Assembly: GCA_027452205.1 (NCBI GenBank)
Contig: DAIDGV010000001.1
Location: 1 to 64,000, forward strand
DNA length: 64,000 nt
Source: a candidate division FCPU426 bacterium
GTDB taxonomy: Bacteria > Oederibacteriota > Muellerivitia > Muellerivitales > Muellerivitaceae
Direction of reading: 5' to 3'
Under the pieces are notes generated by a model that worked only from the letters and a program-made list of their open reading frames with translations, made no database searches and was not told the DNA's origin. Below, one piece after another: positions 30,611-38,131 of the stretch. Within the stretch, counting starts at the first letter, position 1. Each line of letters begins with the position of its first letter. Both the position numbers and the translations under genes were made by a program.

Positions 30611-32377
30611 TCAGGCGTCATATTCACACCAAACCGCATTGACAATCATCGCTTCAGCCGCCGAAGTCGATGTCGCAATTTGAATGATAAAACCTAAATC
30701 ATAGTTGGACGCAGGTATATTACTGCTACCCGACGATACCACCGTATTTCCATCTAATTGAAACAACACCCTACTATTCGACAAATCAAGAGTGATCTTT
30801 AAAGTATGCGTATTGGTGTCGCCGGCTATTCCAGAACTGACAGTGTGTTGCGCGCTACTACCGTACGTAACATATTGCCAATCAGTGTCGGTATGGTAAA
30901 GTCTTAAAGCTGCACCATCAGACGTTAGGGTTGTGCCACTTGGAGCGGCATTAAACAGTCCACACCAAAAATCAGTATTTGCCGTTTGATTAAGGCTGAA
31001 CTTCACATACAAAGATGGGTTTTGGGCGCCCCGCACCACATTCAAATTCGTATCCGTTTGAATGACAGCCGTATTACCAGAAACAGACCCCGTCGTCATA
31101 GTCACTCCGGGGCCATTGGCAGTGGTATTCCCCGTACTGATACTCCCACTCGTGACCGAAGCATCACAACCAACGCTGTTAACAACATTACCGTTCAAAT
31201 TAATGGCAAACCAGCGTTTCTGGCTGTATCCCTTGGCCAAACCTATTGTGGTTCCATTTAAACCTTTGTCGGTTAAGGTAGCCGCAGGATCAATTGGACA
31301 GTTTGAGGCTATATTAGCAATGGCTACCCCGTACCCAACAGAACCCGAGAGAGAAATACAGTAACCCCCACTACCACTGTTTAGCATGCTGGCATCGGCT
31401 ATTTGTGTTCCATTCCCAACATTCTTGCAAATATCCGAAGCATTACTCAATTGAAGAAACGTACTATTGGTAATCGTTCCAGCTCCACCATTGAAATCAA
31501 CTGATGATTGACTTGAACTCGTATTTTGAAAATAGCATTCATCAACAGTCCCGCTACTGCCTAATTTCAGAACAACCGAAGAAACACAAGACGACTTCAC
31601 CCACAAATGATTGTAACTATCTCCAACGTTGCTTAAAGCTCCTCCAATAGAAAAACGACAATACGAAACCACTCCTCCCAAAACACCTCCAGCTTTAATG
31701 CCATCCGTTTCTACATTTGTATTCAAAGTAACATTACAATATTCCAACACTCCGTACCCTCCTGCTCCTGCACCCGCCTGCATGGCTGCAATAGCCGAAC
31801 CACCTGAAGCTAAAGAACTTGCTGTCAAAATACTATTCGCAATTCTTCCGCCTAAAATCTGAACAATGCCTTCGGCATTTGAAGCTGTGCTCGTTAAAAC
31901 ACTATTGGAAATAACTGCCGGGGAATAAAGACTTCCAATGCAACCTTGCGTACTAGTAATCTCACAGTTGTCAAAAACAACCCCATTGTTATTCTGAACA
32001 ACAATCGCGTTATTACCCAGTGTCGAAGCTCCCGTATAACTAATAGTCATATTGTTGAATCGATTTTCAGCCGTTGTCATTGTTCCTGAACCAATAGATA
32101 TAAAACCCGTAGTCGTGTTTTCGATGATGGTGTCATTGATCCCTGCCCCCACAAAATCGATGAACCGGGTCGCGTCAGCGGTATTAATGGTGATCGTTTC
32201 GCTCCAAGTACCTGGACCAATATTGATCGTCCCATGTAAGCCGGACGCTAAATAGGACGAAAAGTTATTCTTCATGTAGGTGATTGCCGCATTGATAGTC
32301 AAAAACGGTCCGGCGGGCGAGGCATCATCCCCGTTTTTAATAACATCACAAGAATAAAGCGTATTGAATGACGACAT
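30611..32377 (-). CDS. Beta-helix protein with lectin-like C-terminal domain, no signal peptide
   Basis: A 588-residue protein starting MSSFNTLYSCDVIKNG; GGGAGG precedes the ATG. Residues about 25-340 have the short, Asn/Ser/Gly/Thr-rich repeating strands of a right-handed parallel beta-helix (for example FDNCEITSTQGCIG, ISNSVLTSTASNAEG, ITNSTFLQLSNASD). Residues about 445-588 look like a jelly-roll domain (LYVKFSLNQTANTDFWCGLF, LKITLDLSNSRVLFQLDG). There is no signal peptide or lipobox, unlike both neighbours, so export would need another route. The gene is visibly more AT-rich than most of the window. Phage tail-spike-like or surface-fibre origin is possible; I see no other phage genes. Confidence 0.72.
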   Translation of the reverse strand: MSSFNTLYSCDVIKNGDDASPAGPFLTINAAITYMKNNFSSYLASGLHGTINIGPGTWSETITINTADATRFIDFVGAGINDTIIENTTTGFISIGSGTMTTAENRFNNMTISYTGASTLGNNAIVVQNNNGVVFDNCEITSTQGCIGSLYSPAVISNSVLTSTASNAEGIVQILGGRIANSILTASSLASGGSAIAAMQAGAGAGGYGVLEYCNVTLNTNVETDGIKAGGVLGGVVSYCRFSIGGALSNVGDSYNHLWVKSSCVSSVVLKLGSSGTVDECYFQNTSSSQSSVDFNGGAGTITNSTFLQLSNASDICKNVGNGTQIADASMLNSGSGGYCISLSGSVGYGVAIANIASNCPIDPAATLTDKGLNGTTIGLAKGYSQKRWFAINLNGNVVNSVGCDASVTSGSISTGNTTANGPGVTMTTGSVSGNTAVIQTDTNLNVVRGAQNPSLYVKFSLNQTANTDFWCGLFNAAPSGTTLTSDGAALRLYHTDTDWQYVTYGSSAQHTVSSGIAGDTNTHTLKITLDLSNSRVLFQLDGNTVVSSGSSNIPASNYDLGFIIQIATSTSAAEAMIVNAVWCEYDA

Positions 32378-32524
32378 AGATTCCTCCCAATAGATATTTA
32401 AAACCTATTGAAAGCTTAGTGAGTCGCTCTGAAGTGTTTCAAGGATGGTTATTTGAATTTACTAAAGAAAATATCTTACTCAATATGACGTGTGATTTAA
32501 AACCAATGAAACTTAACCCTAAAA

Positions 32525-32559
32525 CAAAAAAGGCCCTCTGGGTTACCCAGAGGGCCTTT
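32525..32559 (-). terminator. Rho-independent terminator after the second Thr-rich lipoprotein
   Basis: AAAGGCCCTCTGGGT and ACCCAGAGGGCCTTT form a nearly uninterrupted hairpin (32529..32559) with a one-base loop. On the minus strand the tail is GGCCTTTTTTGTTTT. It starts 14 bases after the stop at 32574. Confidence 0.93.
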
Positions 32560-32573
32560 GACTGAGTTTTGGT

Positions 32574-33680
32574 TTAGTAGAAATAAATACTATCGATATA
32601 AATTTGAGCCGAACCGTTTGGCGCACCGATGAAAGCCGGTGCAACCCATGTCAACTTAGTCCAACCGCCGCCGTTGCTTCCCGTATCACCCAAAATACCC
32701 GTGCCTGACCCAACCGTACCCATGCCTACTCCACCCGCGGTGGTCCAACCCGTCGGAGAAGAAACTTGAACCGTGAAGTTGGTCCATTGGCCATTCGGGC
32801 AATTGAACGTAAGACCCGATTGCACAGCTTTGTTACCCGCGCCATCAAGCATATATATGTCGGCCAAAGTGACTGGGCCACCGGCCGAGTAGATCATCAT
32901 GCTCAAGGTCGATGGCGTCAGCGAACCGGTCGTGCCGCTGTAACCCGTGGTCACGTCGATATTACCGCCGTTGTACTGCCAAGTATCGGTATTGGTGGTC
33001 TGGGTCACGTTATCCCAATCATAAGGATCAGAACACTCGAATTCGCAGATCGCGTAACCCGCACTCGGGCCTGATCCAGCACCCCAGCTAGTAACGTTGA
33101 TCTCGAAAGATTGCGCCGTGCTGTTGTACGTGGTTGAGCTCGACATCAGGAAGGTGCCCGATGCGCCGCTGTTATAGCTCGGTCCGCTCTGATAGTTACC
33201 GGTGTTCGTCGAAGATCCGGTCACCCAGCCACCAGTATAGTCAAAGTCGTCCCAATCAAAATAATTGGTCGGGGTGTTCGTCGGCACCGGCGGGGCCGTA
33301 TTGGTCATGGTGCAAGTGGCCGTCGCGGTATTGGTATTACCCGCGGTGTTGGTGCTGGTTTGCGTGGCCGTCGGAGGCGCCGGCGTGCTCGTATTGGTCA
33401 CGGTTTGCGTAGAGGTTGACGTATAAGTGTTACCGGGAGGCGTAACCGTTGAAGTGCTGGTCGCGGTATTAGTGCTCGTCTGGGTATTAGCCGGAGTGCT
33501 GGTATTGGTCATGGTGGCTGTCGAGGCCAACGAGGTCGGGGTCTTGGTCACCGTCGGGGTAGCCGTATTGACCAACGCCGCCACGGGGACGGATAAATTA
33601 CGGGTACAGCTGACCACCGCCGCTACTAAGAGCAGGGCTAGCGTACTGAACATTGCTTTCGTCTGATTCGAGTTTTTCAC
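32574..33680 (-). CDS. Thr-rich lipoprotein, copy 2
   Basis: The GTG at 33680 with GGAGG five bases upstream gives 368 residues. The signal sequence ends LLLVAAVVSC, a good lipobox with the modified Cys at 25. The Thr-rich linker (about 35-140) shares long words with copy 1, including PAPPTATQTSTNTAGNTNTA. The C-terminal 225 residues (DWDDFDYTGGWVTG to YIDSIYFY) form a separate beta-rich domain. Its linker DNA is nearly identical to that of the gene at 29447..30457 over more than 100 bases. Probably a surface-displayed binding protein; no enzymatic motif seen. Confidence 0.78.
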   Translation of the reverse strand: MKNSNQTKAMFSTLALLLVAAVVSCTRNLSVPVAALVNTATPTVTKTPTSLASTATMTNTSTPANTQTSTNTATSTSTVTPPGNTYTSTSTQTVTNTSTPAPPTATQTSTNTAGNTNTATATCTMTNTAPPVPTNTPTNYFDWDDFDYTGGWVTGSSTNTGNYQSGPSYNSGASGTFLMSSSTTYNSTAQSFEINVTSWGAGSGPSAGYAICEFECSDPYDWDNVTQTTNTDTWQYNGGNIDVTTGYSGTTGSLTPSTLSMMIYSAGGPVTLADIYMLDGAGNKAVQSGLTFNCPNGQWTNFTVQVSSPTGWTTAGGVGMGTVGSGTGILGDTGSNGGGWTKLTWVAPAFIGAPNGSAQIYIDSIYFY

Positions 33681-33793
33681 ATCTTCCTCCCCGGCAGGTT
33701 ACTGGAACTTAACACTTAGTTGACGTTGAGCGGATCGCTACCAAAGCGCTTTTAAAAGACCTCACCCGGTAGTAACGGCTTTAGAGTGCAGGA

Positions 33794-33799
33794 ATTATA
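33794..33799 (-). promoter_or_regulatory. Extended -10 promoter element of the surface-lipoprotein island
   Basis: A consensus TATAAT preceded by TGG (extended -10) reads toward the gene starting at 33680; the -35 region is weak. The implied leader is about 105 bases. The rest of the 289-base gap to the next gene (33681..33969) shows nothing else convincing. Confidence 0.55.
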
Positions 33800-33969
33800 C
33801 CACATGCCTTTTTTCGGTCTAGGAGAAAGGGCTTAGGCCGTAACTGGGCCTTTTAAAGGCTTTTTGAGGTTCTCCTCTTATCCAACCACCGAACAATAAT
33901 CCTTTCGACAACCCAGTTTTCGGCCAGATCTGGCCAAAAGACTGACAAATTGTCATATTTAGACCACTT

Positions 33970-34185
33970 TTAACTTACCAAATGCCTGGGCGAGATCCAG
34001 CGGTTCACAATGGCGATCCCCTTTGGAAGAGCGACACCCCACCGTTCCAACCCGGGGTACTTTTCAGCCTTTTCCGGGCTGACAAAGCAAGGATGGACCA
34101 AAATGGCCTCTCCCTCATAACCCCTTTCCGATTGGGGATCTTCATAGACTTTTACTTTTACATAGGGTTTTAGGTCGTAGTGCAT
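33970..34185 (-). CDS. Small hypothetical protein
   Basis: A 71-residue protein (MHYDLKPYVKVKVYEDPQSE to RHLVS) that I cannot assign. It is likely real because AGGAGG stands six bases before the ATG, one of the best ribosome sites in the window. It is basic and rich in Pro, Lys and Tyr, with no membrane segment or signal peptide; ILVHPCFVSPEKAEKYPGLE suggests a compact cytosolic fold. It lies 138 bases downstream of a palindromic repeat and is not tightly coupled to a neighbour. Confidence 0.6.
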   Translation of the reverse strand: MHYDLKPYVKVKVYEDPQSERGYEGEAILVHPCFVSPEKAEKYPGLERWGVALPKGIAIVNRWISPRHLVS

Positions 34186-34323
34186 CGCTTTCCTCCTGAA
34201 CTCATCGTTGGAACGGATAGACCCGTTCGATCGACGTTCTTTTAGAGAAGAGCAGAAAGGATGCCAACTTTTAAAAGCGAATAAAATTAGGGATTTGAAA
34301 ACTTAAATTGCTAAAACAAAGCA

Positions 34324-34426
34324 ACCGCCGATCAAGACGGATAAACGCCGATAACTCCTGAGTTCTTTATCGGCGTCAATCTGCGTTCATGCCGATTCTG
34401 GCGGGGTATCGGCGGCTAAAAGAACT
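34324..34426. repeat. CCGCCGAT-type palindromic element, copy 1
   Basis: The left arm starts ACCGCCGATCAAGACGGATA and continues to 34354; the right arm ends TATCGGCGGCT and returns as AGCCGCCGATA on the other strand. The first 31 bases are identical to those of the copy at 38006..38094. It fills the gap behind the pdxA stop (34454). Confidence 0.8.
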
Positions 34427-34453
34427 CCAGAAATCGTTTAATCTTTTGAGGGG

Positions 34454-35431
34454 TTAAACCAACTTATCCGCCAGTTTCAAGGCGGCGATCATGCTTTGGG
34501 GGCGGGCGATACCCTTCCCCGCGATGTCAAAAGCCGTACCATGGTCCGGCGAAGTTCTGACATAGGGCAGCCCCAAGGTCATGTTCACGCCGTTCTCGAA
34601 GGCCACAAGCTTAAAAGGGATCAGTCCCTGGTCGTGGTTCATGCAAAGGACCGCGTCGTACATGCCCGCCGCCGCCCAGTAATAAAGCGTATCCGGGGGA
34701 TGGGGGCCGGACACTTTCCAGCCCTTGCGTTGGAATTTGGCGATGACCGGCTTTAGAATTTTGATCTCTTCTTTACCAAAAGCGCCGTTCTCCCCGGCGT
34801 GAGGATTGACCCCCGCTACCGCGATGCGGGGCTGCTTGATGCCGAACCATTGGCGAAGGCTTTTCTGGGTCAGTTCTAATTTTTCAGCGACCAGGGTAGG
34901 CGTGACATAACGAACGGAGTCTTTAAGCGCCACATGGATGGATTGAAGAACGATCTTGTAAGGTCCACCCACCATCATCATGGCAAAGGTCTTGGTCTTA
35001 GATAAATGAGCTAAAAGTTCTGTGTGACCCGGGAAAACGCAACCCGCTTTATGGATGGCTTCTTTGTTGATCGGGGCCGTCACGATGGCTTTCACCTTGC
35101 CCGCCAAAGCCAATTTGGAAGCTTCGTAGATATAGTCCACCGCCGCGGTGCCGCAAGCCGCCGATACTTTTCCCATCTCCACTTTCTCAGCGCCGCCCAG
35201 GTCCAACACACCCACCTGGCCTTTCAAGAATCGGGCATCTTCCGCCTTTTGGATCTGGGTCAGGGATATCTTGATGCGGAACAGCTTGGCCATTTGGACG
35301 AGGTAATCAAAATCCCCCACAATCACATAACGAGAAGCCTCAGCCTTCGCAAAGGAAGCCAAAGCTTTTAAGGTCACTTCCCCGCCGACCCCGGCGGGAT
35401 CGCCCATCGTTACCGCGATCAACTTTCCCAT
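34454..35431 (-). CDS. pdxA: 4-hydroxythreonine-4-phosphate dehydrogenase
   Basis: Vitamin B6 (deoxyxylulose-5-phosphate-dependent) pathway enzyme that oxidises 4-phospho-hydroxy-L-threonine; its partner PdxJ is encoded at 53852..54592. MGDPAGVGGEV, the metal-site FPGHTE, VNPHAGENG and MNHDQGLIPFK are family motifs. The ATG at 35431 (GAGG five bases upstream) gives 325 residues. The ribosome site sits about 6 bases from the end of the AT-rich unit at 35445..35905, so any transcript from upstream must run through that unit. Confidence 0.96.
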   Translation of the reverse strand: MGKLIAVTMGDPAGVGGEVTLKALASFAKAEASRYVIVGDFDYLVQMAKLFRIKISLTQIQKAEDARFLKGQVGVLDLGGAEKVEMGKVSAACGTAAVDYIYEASKLALAGKVKAIVTAPINKEAIHKAGCVFPGHTELLAHLSKTKTFAMMMVGGPYKIVLQSIHVALKDSVRYVTPTLVAEKLELTQKSLRQWFGIKQPRIAVAGVNPHAGENGAFGKEEIKILKPVIAKFQRKGWKVSGPHPPDTLYYWAAAGMYDAVLCMNHDQGLIPFKLVAFENGVNMTLGLPYVRTSPDHGTAFDIAGKGIARPQSMIAALKLADKLV

Positions 35432-35444
35432 AAACACCTCACGG

Positions 35445-35905
35445 AAATTAAGAATTTTGAATTAAGAATGATGAATTACGGTACAAAAGCTTCGCTTTTT
35501 TCTTTTGTCGTTTTAACGATCGAACCCATGATACGAATGATCTCATCGACATCACGAACATATTCAGAATAGTTGCCTTTAACGATCTGCGACTCTTGAA
35601 GCAACTTCAACCAATAGCGGGTCTCACGGCTTTCTTTGAGCGCGATGGTCATCTTGGAGACAAAATCCTTTCGGCTTTGACCCGCCAAGGCTTCCTCAAC
35701 ATTGGCCCCAATGCTCGTCCCACTCCTCAACATCTGCCTTGAAAGCACATATTCGGACGACTGTTGAAGCGTTTTCGAAAGATTTATGACCTTAATATCG
35801 AACTGAAAGGTCTTTTCTTGAATGACGTTTTTCTTCATTTTTGAAGCCCTATTTCCGGGACGGAAATTTCCATAATTATTAATTCATCACTCTTAATTCT
35901 TAATT
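35445..35905. mobile_element. AT-rich inverted-repeat unit enclosing a four-helix-bundle gene, copy B
   Basis: The left end begins AATTAAGAATTTTGAATTAA and the right end, read inward, TAATTAAGAATTAAGAGTGA. Together they flank only the gene at 35476..35838. The unit fills the whole space between the phoH2 stop (35912) and the pdxA ribosome site. No transposase and no clear target duplication are visible. Calling it mobile is inference from the matching ends and the non-coding relatives at 28416..28524 and 52909..53012. Confidence 0.5.
35476..35838 (-). CDS. Four-helix-bundle protein (IVP / S23-like family)
   Basis: A 120-residue all-helical protein. KTFQFDIKVINLSKTLQ, the RSGTSIGANVEEALAGQSRKD motif and the ALKESRETRYWLKLL helix match the four-helix-bundle family that includes proteins encoded by 23S rRNA intervening sequences and the Avd accessory proteins of diversity-generating retroelements. 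No reverse transcriptase or variable repeat is present here. Its TAA stop (35476..35478) is supplied by the AT-rich repeat arm. ATG at 35838 has AGGG eight bases upstream. The function of stand-alone members is unclear. Confidence 0.9.
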   Translation of the reverse strand: MKKNVIQEKTFQFDIKVINLSKTLQQSSEYVLSRQMLRSGTSIGANVEEALAGQSRKDFVSKMTIALKESRETRYWLKLLQESQIVKGNYSEYVRDVDEIIRIMGSIVKTTKEKSEAFVP

Positions 35906-35911
35906 AGGTTT

Positions 35912-37237
35912 TCAGAGCACTTTCGCCGCTAGCGCCGCCAACGGCGAGCGCTCGCTCTTCGACAGGGTGATATGCCCGAACAGCGCGTTGCCTTTGAACC
36001 GCTCCGCCAAGTAAACGATACCGTTGGAAGAAGCATCCAAATAGGGGTTATCGATCTGGTAGGGGTCGCCGGTCAGGATGATCTTGGTGCCCACCCCGGC
36101 CCGTGAAACGATGGTCTTGATCTCATGGGGCGTCAGGTTCTGGGCCTCATCCACGATCATGTATTGCTTGGGGATGGAACGCCCACGGATATAGGTAAGG
36201 GCTTCCATTTCCAGTTTGTGGGAATCCAACAGGTATTGGACCTTGTCATCCACCTCTTCGGTGTCGTTCTGCAAGTGCCCCTTATCCAGGATGAATTCCA
36301 GGTTATCGAAAATGGGCTGCATCCAGTTCATGAGCTTTTCATCTTTAGTACCCGGCAAATAGCCGATGTCCTTGCCCAATGGCACGATGGGCCGGGAAAC
36401 CAGCACCCGGCGGTATTTCTTTTCGTCCAGGGTCTTGAGCAACCCAGCCGCCAGGGCCAAAAGGGTCTTCCCCGTACCCGCCGACCCGACCAGCGTCACC
36501 ATAGGGATACGGTCGTTCAAAAGAAGGTTCAGGGCGAAGTGTTGCTCACGATTGAGAGCCTTGATGCCCCAGGACTCCGGGTCTTTGAACCAAAGGGGCT
36601 GGGCTTGTTTGGCGTCGTCTTTATAGATCGCCAGGGCGCTTTTGCCTTCGTGGATATTGCTCTTTAAAAGCAAGAACTCGTTCTCATAAAGCTTTTGATC
36701 GGCGTAATCGGCCAGCGAAAGCTTGCCGGTCTTATAGAACTCGTCGATGCCCGCGTCGGGCACTTGCACCGTCGTCCAGCCCGAATAAAGCTCGTCGATA
36801 TTGACCTTATTGGTCTCGTAATCTTCCGAAGGCACGCCCAAGGCGTCCGCCTTGATGCGGACGTTGATGTCCTTCGTGATGAACCGGACATTTTCGCCCT
36901 TTTGTTTCAAGGTCAGGGCGATACCGATGATGTTGTTGTCGATCTTCATGTGCGAAAGGGCCGCCGGCAATTGGCCGGTCGGGGTGCTGATATCCACCCG
37001 CAGATTACCGCCATTAGGCAGGGCTACCCCCTCTTGCAGGTTGCCTTTCTTGCGCAAGGCGTCCAGGAACCGGGCCACTTCCCGAGCGTTACGGCCGCGC
37101 TCATCCTCGTATTTTTTGAACGTGTCCAACTCCTCAATGACCCCCAGGGGAATGACAACCTTGTTATCTTCAAAGGTCTCCAGGGCCCGGGGATTGTGGA
37201 TAAGGACGTTGGTATCGAGAACGAAGGTTTTGATCAT
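35912..37237 (-). CDS. PhoH2-type PIN-PhoH RNA helicase/nuclease
   Basis: A 441-residue fusion. The N-terminal PIN-type nuclease domain (about 1-140) has the acidic residues of FVLDTNVLIHNP and FITKDINVRIKADALG. The C-terminal PhoH ATPase domain has Walker A GSAGTGKT (about 248-255) and Walker B YMIVDEAQN. Family members unwind and cut RNA. ATG at 37237 has GGGAGG nine bases upstream and overlaps the stop of the M50-like gene (ATGA). This is the large fused form, distinct from the PhoH usually next to ybeY. Confidence 0.92.
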   Translation of the reverse strand: MIKTFVLDTNVLIHNPRALETFEDNKVVIPLGVIEELDTFKKYEDERGRNAREVARFLDALRKKGNLQEGVALPNGGNLRVDISTPTGQLPAALSHMKIDNNIIGIALTLKQKGENVRFITKDINVRIKADALGVPSEDYETNKVNIDELYSGWTTVQVPDAGIDEFYKTGKLSLADYADQKLYENEFLLLKSNIHEGKSALAIYKDDAKQAQPLWFKDPESWGIKALNREQHFALNLLLNDRIPMVTLVGSAGTGKTLLALAAGLLKTLDEKKYRRVLVSRPIVPLGKDIGYLPGTKDEKLMNWMQPIFDNLEFILDKGHLQNDTEEVDDKVQYLLDSHKLEMEALTYIRGRSIPKQYMIVDEAQNLTPHEIKTIVSRAGVGTKIILTGDPYQIDNPYLDASSNGIVYLAERFKGNALFGHITLSKSERSPLAALAAKVL

Positions 37238-37968
37238 GAAGCGCGACCTCCCAGATGGGAAAGATAGGGTGATGCCCAGGACCAAAAGCGGAACCCCAGG
37301 TGAGCCACCCATTGCGACGTTTCAGAAAAAGCGACCGACCACGGCAATACAGTAGGCCATATCAAACAAATGAGCATCAGGAGAACGATTATATTTCCCG
37401 TCAAAATGAAGATCACTGAGAAGATCACTCCACCTTCCTGAAGGTCCGGCTGGTGGTGAGACAGCGAATAGAGGGTCAGGGCGATATGGAAAGCGTAGGT
37501 GAACCCGATCAAGCCGAGGAAGTAGATTCTATGCTGGGGCGCGGCCACTAGATAGAAGAGGACCGTAACGGCGGTGTAAAAAGGGAAAACATAAGGGGCG
37601 AGGCTGATGAGGACGTGGGACTTGTTGACCACCGTCGTGCCGCCCTTGTCGGATGCCTCTAAAGAAGAAACCTTGCCGCCCATCATCACCGCCGCCAAGG
37701 CATGGGTCAGTTCGTGGGCCAGAACGTGGCTGAAGATGGGCTTATAGAGCAGGAAGTGGATCAGCAGATAGACCGCGAAACCGCCGAAAAAGACGCCGGA
37801 TTCGACCGAAGCCCAAGGAAGAAGGGGTAGGGTTTGCCAAAGCACACAGGCGACGGCCGAGCCGAGCCAGATAAGAAGGATGCCGATGATGATCTTAAGA
37901 AAAAATCCGAGGATCGAATTTTTTAGGGCCAAAGGGCTTATGTCCAAGAGCAGGAATAGAACCAACAA
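37234..37968 (-). CDS. Integral-membrane metalloprotease, M50-like
   Basis: A 244-residue membrane protein with about six hydrophobic segments. FSHVLAHELTHALAAVMMGG carries an HExxH zinc site (about residues 84-88) inside a membrane segment, as in site-2-type proteases. A second-ligand motif is not obvious, and there is no PDZ domain; CPBP-type or other HExxH membrane families remain possible. The frame begins with a TTG at 37968 without a good ribosome site, so the start is uncertain. It overlaps phoH2 by four bases. Confidence 0.65.
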   Translation of the reverse strand: MLVLFLLLDISPLALKNSILGFFLKIIIGILLIWLGSAVACVLWQTLPLLPWASVESGVFFGGFAVYLLIHFLLYKPIFSHVLAHELTHALAAVMMGGKVSSLEASDKGGTTVVNKSHVLISLAPYVFPFYTAVTVLFYLVAAPQHRIYFLGLIGFTYAFHIALTLYSLSHHQPDLQEGGVIFSVIFILTGNIIVLLMLICLIWPTVLPWSVAFSETSQWVAHLGFRFWSWASPYLSHLGGRAS

Positions 37969-38005
37969 TCGGCAACAATATGCTTTTACAAAGCAAAAAG
38001 CTTTT

Positions 38006-38094
38006 ACCGCCGATCAAGACGGATAAACGCCGATAAAACCCGATACTTTTAAAGTCATCATCCTTATCGGCGTTCATTCGATTTTATCGGCGGT
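38006..38094. repeat. CCGCCGAT-type palindromic element, copy 2
   Basis: The left arm ACCGCCGATCAAGACGGATA (continuing to 38036) and the right arm, TTATCGGCGTTC to TTTATCGGCGGT, form an imperfect hairpin. It lies behind the rsmI stop (38132) and before the M50-like gene. The left arm is identical over 31 bases to the copy at 34324..34426. Confidence 0.82.
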
Positions 38095-38131
38095 TACGGA
38101 AATAGATTTTTTCTAAATCCTAAGTTATAGC

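Noticed and set aside
35445-35905. Diversity-generating retroelement around the four-helix-bundle gene
   Set aside because: No reverse transcriptase, template repeat or variable repeat is present; the family similarity to Avd alone is not enough.
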